A stretch of DNA of 64,000 bases from Hoplostethus atlanticus (taxonomy: Eukaryota; Chordata; Actinopteri; Trachichthyiformes; Trachichthyidae). The position numbers were made by a program, and so were the translations under genes. The notes beneath the pieces were generated by a model. That model did no database searches, was not told where the DNA came from, and was given only the letters and a program-made list of their open reading frames with translations. The stretch is taken from positions 853,501-917,500 of the forward strand of contig JAXDDX010000144.1 of assembly GCA_034670405.1 (NCBI GenBank), in the 5' to 3' direction. Below, piece by piece: positions 60,498 to 64,000 of the stretch (position 1 is the stretch's first letter; each line of letters begins with the position of its first letter).

Positions 60498-61412
60498 GAA
60501 CCCGCGAATCGCCGCTTGCGGCTATATTTATTTCAATGAATTTGTTAAATAAAAATAATTTAGAAAATAAAATAATATTGTGCCATCAAATAATTATTTC
60601 TATAAGTTGTAACCGTTTTCTAAAAGCAATACGGCACTTGAGGTCTCGCTGGACACTCATGGTTAAATGGGGTTGCCTAACAACGCTCTGAACCGTGACT
60701 GTATCCCCGATACAGCCTACATAATTTTATATTTTTTATTTTCTATTAACGTTACATTTTATGTCTTTTAGTGTAGGGTCTAGGGTAATAGTGTTGAACA
60801 TTAGGATGGCGGAACCTTGTTTGAAAATCATTGCTTTTCAGTCAGATCAGTGTTACGGGAGTACCGATTAAGCTTCAACTGTGGTTTAGCCTGATATCTA
60901 GCCTGCCCCGAGGCAGTTTCGAATCATAAGTTGCCACAGCAACTTAGCTTGAACTATGCTGAGCTTGCTTTGTGGAACCGAATAAACCTGAAAATGAGCC
61001 AGACTAAGTGAAATAAGCCTGGATAAGTGGTAAGCTTGCTTTGTGGAACACCCCTCAGGTGTCTATAATCAAAGATCCCCGCTTTCTGGTCTTGCACAAA
61101 GACCAATCAGCATGGGTATGGGCGGGTTAATTTTCCATTGATAGGGATCAGATTGGCTGTGTTAAATGAAGTATGGCCATGGGGTTAATAGTTCAGCCAG
61201 TGAAAAAAATTATACTAATTTAAAGTTTCTAAGGTATGTTGGGCCTGTGAGTACTTTAAAGTCTGCATTTTAAATGTAAGGAGTCAATTGAGCATTTTTT
61301 TTAATTGAGTAAGAGTACAAGTATACAAACTTAATACTCGAGTAAAGTACAAATCCCCCAAAATCATAAGTATAGTAGCAAAGTACAATTACTCAAGTAC
61401 TTTACACCCCTT

Positions 61413-63240
61413 GTTTAGATAATTCCTAAAACACTTATACAAGTATAATGCACCAACATTAGTTTTGGCTTTATGTGCTGATCTATTTCTTGTCAGCCAG
61501 CACATTCTCAAGAAATGATGCCTTCAGTTATTATCAGCTGTTGTTGGTGAGATAATGAAGTAAAAATTAAGAATTAAAAGAAAAATGTTTACAGTCAAAG
61601 AGTGCGTTGGCCATTTGCTGTTTAAAACAAATCAAGCCAAATGTCACTTCCATGGCAAGAGTCCAAATGACAGCGGGGTGCAATGGAACTAACTAGTATG
61701 AGTTCATAGTCCCACAAATGTTCCAATATTGGAATAAATTACGATAAACGTCCATATCCAATATTTTCTTGTGAGTAGCCTATACCAATGAGAGTGTGGT
61801 CTCTTTGTGTAGAATATTATCTTTGGAAGAGAATGAGACCAGCCACATGTTTCTCCGATCAGTATCTGCCTAACAGTCCCTCAGTATATCCAACCTGCAC
61901 CACTGTTGCTGAAGACAAATAAACATGGTATATGTAACTTCGATCTGGTACACAGCCAGTTAAATGGAGCCAAGTTTATTGACGACCGACAGGCTTTGTA
62001 GCCGATGGAATGACGATTCCAACGATATATAGTTTATGGTTCCGTGAAAGGGCTAGCTTTGCTAACTTTAGCTAGTAGCTCGGGGACGCGTGCTTTACCT
62101 TACTGCTGATATTTACGCACGGGACAGTGGCGCTCAAGGCACCGAAAAACACTATATAGAACTTTGGTTTTACTTCTGTTGTACTTTTATAACTTTCATT
62201 TACAATGCCGAAAGCAAAACAGAAGACTCTGTTTACTGTGATGTGGCATTGGAGGATATGTTGCTAGTAATGAGGAACTTGTTTGTGATAACGACAGCGA
62301 TGTTAGTAGCATGGGCTCTAGTAGAGGATGTTTATTGATGGCCTGGATGCTGTTTTAGATCGGTGAGGATCGAAATACATCCTTACTAGAAAAGTTGTAT
62401 ATCTCATTTAGTATGAATGGAAAGTAATTGTCCTGATGCATTGTGCTTTGTATTGATTCCTTTTACTGAAATTACACAAGGTACCATGTAGTTACTTGGT
62501 TTGACTCAGAGCCATGTAGCGAGAGTTGCGTCAACAGAAGTTCAAAATGCTTAATCGTCACGTGATTCACGTAGACTTCAGATAGTTCCAGAAAGTTCTT
62601 GGCGGGCAATTTGAATGCGTAAATACAGAGAGACAGAACTGCGATTTTTGGAAATTAGTAGTCAATAAATGCATTGATTTATAATATTTATATAGCACAC
62701 CGACATGTATATGTAGTTACATCAATATGTTTTTTAAAAAAAGTAAAATTCGGTACTATTTGATGATTAGTGTGAACAGCTAACATTACCTGCCTTGTTG
62801 ACATATTTTAGGCTAATGTTACCTTGGTTAAAGAGTATGTTGGTGTTGTTTATTGCTTTGAATTCTTTTTTTAATTATTATGTTCTTAAACTTGTATGGC
62901 AGTCAAGAGCAATCATATTCTAATGTTTATTGATATATTTAGAGGGAGGGGAAGGGAAGGAATGTTTCAAAATTGAGATCAGATTAATTTTCTAACATTT
63001 ATTTTATTCATGGTGGTTTCAGTAACCCCATGGTAACTGAGGGCCTAAGTAATCTTAATGCCTTCATGACTAATGTAATCTTTATGACTTTCAGATAGGA
63101 CAGAAGGAGACCGACAGGTGACTATCAATGATTGTCATGAATTCATTAAATAAAACTAATAAACTCAGAAACATGAATAGCATGTCAAGCAGTTTGTCTG
63201 TGCCCTTTCCTCTGTGTTGTCCTTGCATATAGTCTCCCCC
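61413..63240. other. intergenic or 5' region of the THAP gene; one degraded coding-like patch
   Basis: Near 62186-62360 a patch spells MPKAKQKTLFTV, then, in other frames, VALEDM, EELVCDNDSDVSSMGS and FIDGLDAVL. It resembles the acidic N-terminus of a piggyBac-type protein, with two frame changes. A polypyrimidine tract and CATATAG at 63212-63231 suggest an intron ending just before the THAP start. Confidence 0.3.
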
Positions 63241-63402
63241 ATGGTTTGCTGTGCTGCATGTGGATGCTCCAATCACTCGGAGAAAGGAGTACGAATGTAC
63301 GGTTTCCCCACTGACACGGAGAGGAGAAAAAAATGGTTGGCTCAAGTCAGCAGGAGCAATCTTACTATCACTACAGATTACAACAACAAAAAGATATGTG
63401 AG
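63241..63402 (+). CDS. THAP-domain protein, first coding exon
   Basis: The ATG at 63241 has a good context (CCCCCATGG). The 54 codons begin MVCCAACGCSNHSEKGVRMY and continue GFPTDTERRKKWLAQVSRSN to KKICE, followed by GTAATC, a donor. C-A-A-C at the start, F22/P23, W32 and the final Cys match the THAP zinc-finger pattern C-X2-4-C-X35-50-C-X2-H. The remaining His and the AVPTIF box should be in the next exon, which I could not find before 64000. THAP proteins bind DNA. Either a host gene or a THAP-type transposase is possible. Confidence 0.75.
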
Positions 63403-64000
63403 GTAATCATATTCAAACACTGCATTTGCACTTTTTCACAAACAAAGACCACACCATTGGGAAGCTCAATGTTTGGTTTATTAAAAATAAGGAACAGGGA
63501 AAGGCTTGCCAAACCCAGGGAGTTGAGACTCAGTGTGCAGGGGGAGGGTGCTGTCTCATTGCAGGGAGTCTTCAGGCTCCATTGAATCCCCCTGTGGTCC
63601 TTGTGCTGAAAGAGAGAGAGAGAGGGAGAGAAGGAGAAAAAGACAGAGGAGAAAGGGTTAGACACACCTATATAGGCTTGGACAGGAAATTGTCTTGGGA
63701 GATGAGGTGTGGTCTTTGTTCCCCAACTTGAGTTATGGAACTTCATTAGTTGGGATCATCAACAGCTTTTGCTGCTGATGTTTAACAAAGTATGACCAGT
63801 GGCATCAGTTACTGATGTGATATGAATTTGTATAAAGTTGTCTCATGTTGTTGGTTGTCTTTTAGATATGTAATGAGTGTATACATGTCCAGTAAGTAGA
63901 AAGTGTTCCCTAGTACTGTGCATTAAATCACTATATGATATATCATTGCTCCTCCACCAGCACCCAGCCAACATCCAGCACCCAGCCAACATCACTGCTC
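63403..64000 (+). other. probable intron of the THAP gene
   Basis: It starts at the GTAATC donor. GA-rich DNA lies at 63606-63655 and CAGCACCCAGCCAACATC is repeated twice at the right edge. No second exon was recognised. Confidence 0.45.

Larger units (their letters stand above)
55955..60530. mobile_element. unclassified palindrome-flanked composite repeat
   Basis: Three hairpin-forming heads follow each other. Two are AGGGTTCAAACCC-type with GAAGGGGT (55952-56028). One is TAGTGGGATTGCTGT with its inverse ACAGCAAACCCACTA (56056-56088). The far end carries GAACCCGCGAATCGCCGCTT and GCGGCTATATTTATTT (60498-60531). The interior has TTATTATTATTCTTCCGTGC, tandem arrays and GGCCCAAAAGCGAAATTTTG. 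Similar heads are common in fish genomes, but I cannot name the family. Confidence 0.5.
55073..61055. mobile_element. PIF/Harbinger element (copy B) with inserted repeats
   Basis: The terminal sequences GGGCTGTTCCACAAAGCAGG and the inverse of CTTGCTTTGTGGAACACCCC match over about 23 bases. The left part holds a Myb/SANT-like exon (55307-55478), as in the second protein of Harbinger elements. The DDE transposase was not seen. A 4.6-kb palindrome-flanked block (about 55955-60520) separates the ends. The 3-bp target duplication is not clear. Confidence 0.65.
53723..61412. mobile_element. Tol2-like hAT element, 7.7 kb, packed with later insertions
   Basis: The left end is CAGGGGTGTAAGAAGTATCC, with AAGT-rich subterminal DNA. 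The right end is the inverse, ACTCAAGTACTTTACACCCC TT. The 8-bp flanks TTTTAGCT and GTTTAGAT agree at 6 of 8 bases, a decayed duplication. Inside lie a LINE fragment and a Harbinger element. Much of the 7.7 kb is therefore foreign to it. Confidence 0.65.

Overview
The window is vertebrate DNA, almost certainly from a teleost fish; the species is not determined. Nine phase-compatible exons on the minus strand encode the middle of Akap13 (AKAP-Lbc, a kinase-anchoring Rho guanine-nucleotide exchange factor). The introns are packed with typical fish repeats: Tc1-like, hAT/Tol2-like, PIF/Harbinger and piggyBac-like elements, L2-type LINEs, tRNA-derived SINEs, long CA and GA microsatellites, and a chromodomain-class Ty3/gypsy LTR element. 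No bacterial or viral gene organisation is present.

Layout. 1-4833: Ty3/gypsy (Tf1/sushi-like) material on the minus strand. An almost complete copy runs off the left edge and shares one LTR with a 3' fragment of a second copy. It keeps an 11-nt self-primer, a polypurine tract and a GGGAAAC -1 frameshift heptamer, but gag and pol each carry a break. 5662-39494: akap13 exons at 5662-5860, 7150-7209, 9412-9607, 13220-13442, 15328-15437, 18490-18562, 30137-30213, 34932-38294 and 38716-39494. The DH-PH exons should lie beyond the left edge, and the N-terminal exons were not recognised. 31620-32731: a hAT deletion derivative with an exact 8-bp target duplication.

39500-45340: a dense transposon cluster. 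It has a Tc1-like end, a Harbinger fragment split by a TA-target element, a broken BED-finger hAT transposase, and a Tol2-like element (exact 8-bp duplication) carrying a piggyBac-like foldback element (TTAA duplication). 48227-48442: a 216-bp pure GA tract. 50474-51712: a Tc1-like remnant. 53723-61412: a nest of elements in which Tol2-like ends enclose a LINE fragment and a Harbinger element, and the Harbinger element encloses a palindrome-flanked repeat containing a 148-bp tandem array and a CCCTAGCAAC minisatellite. 63241-63402: the first coding exon of a THAP-domain gene on the plus strand.

The host content is therefore one large signalling-scaffold gene and the start of a probable DNA-binding-protein gene. 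The rest is mostly layered transposon history, and several insertion events can be read base by base.
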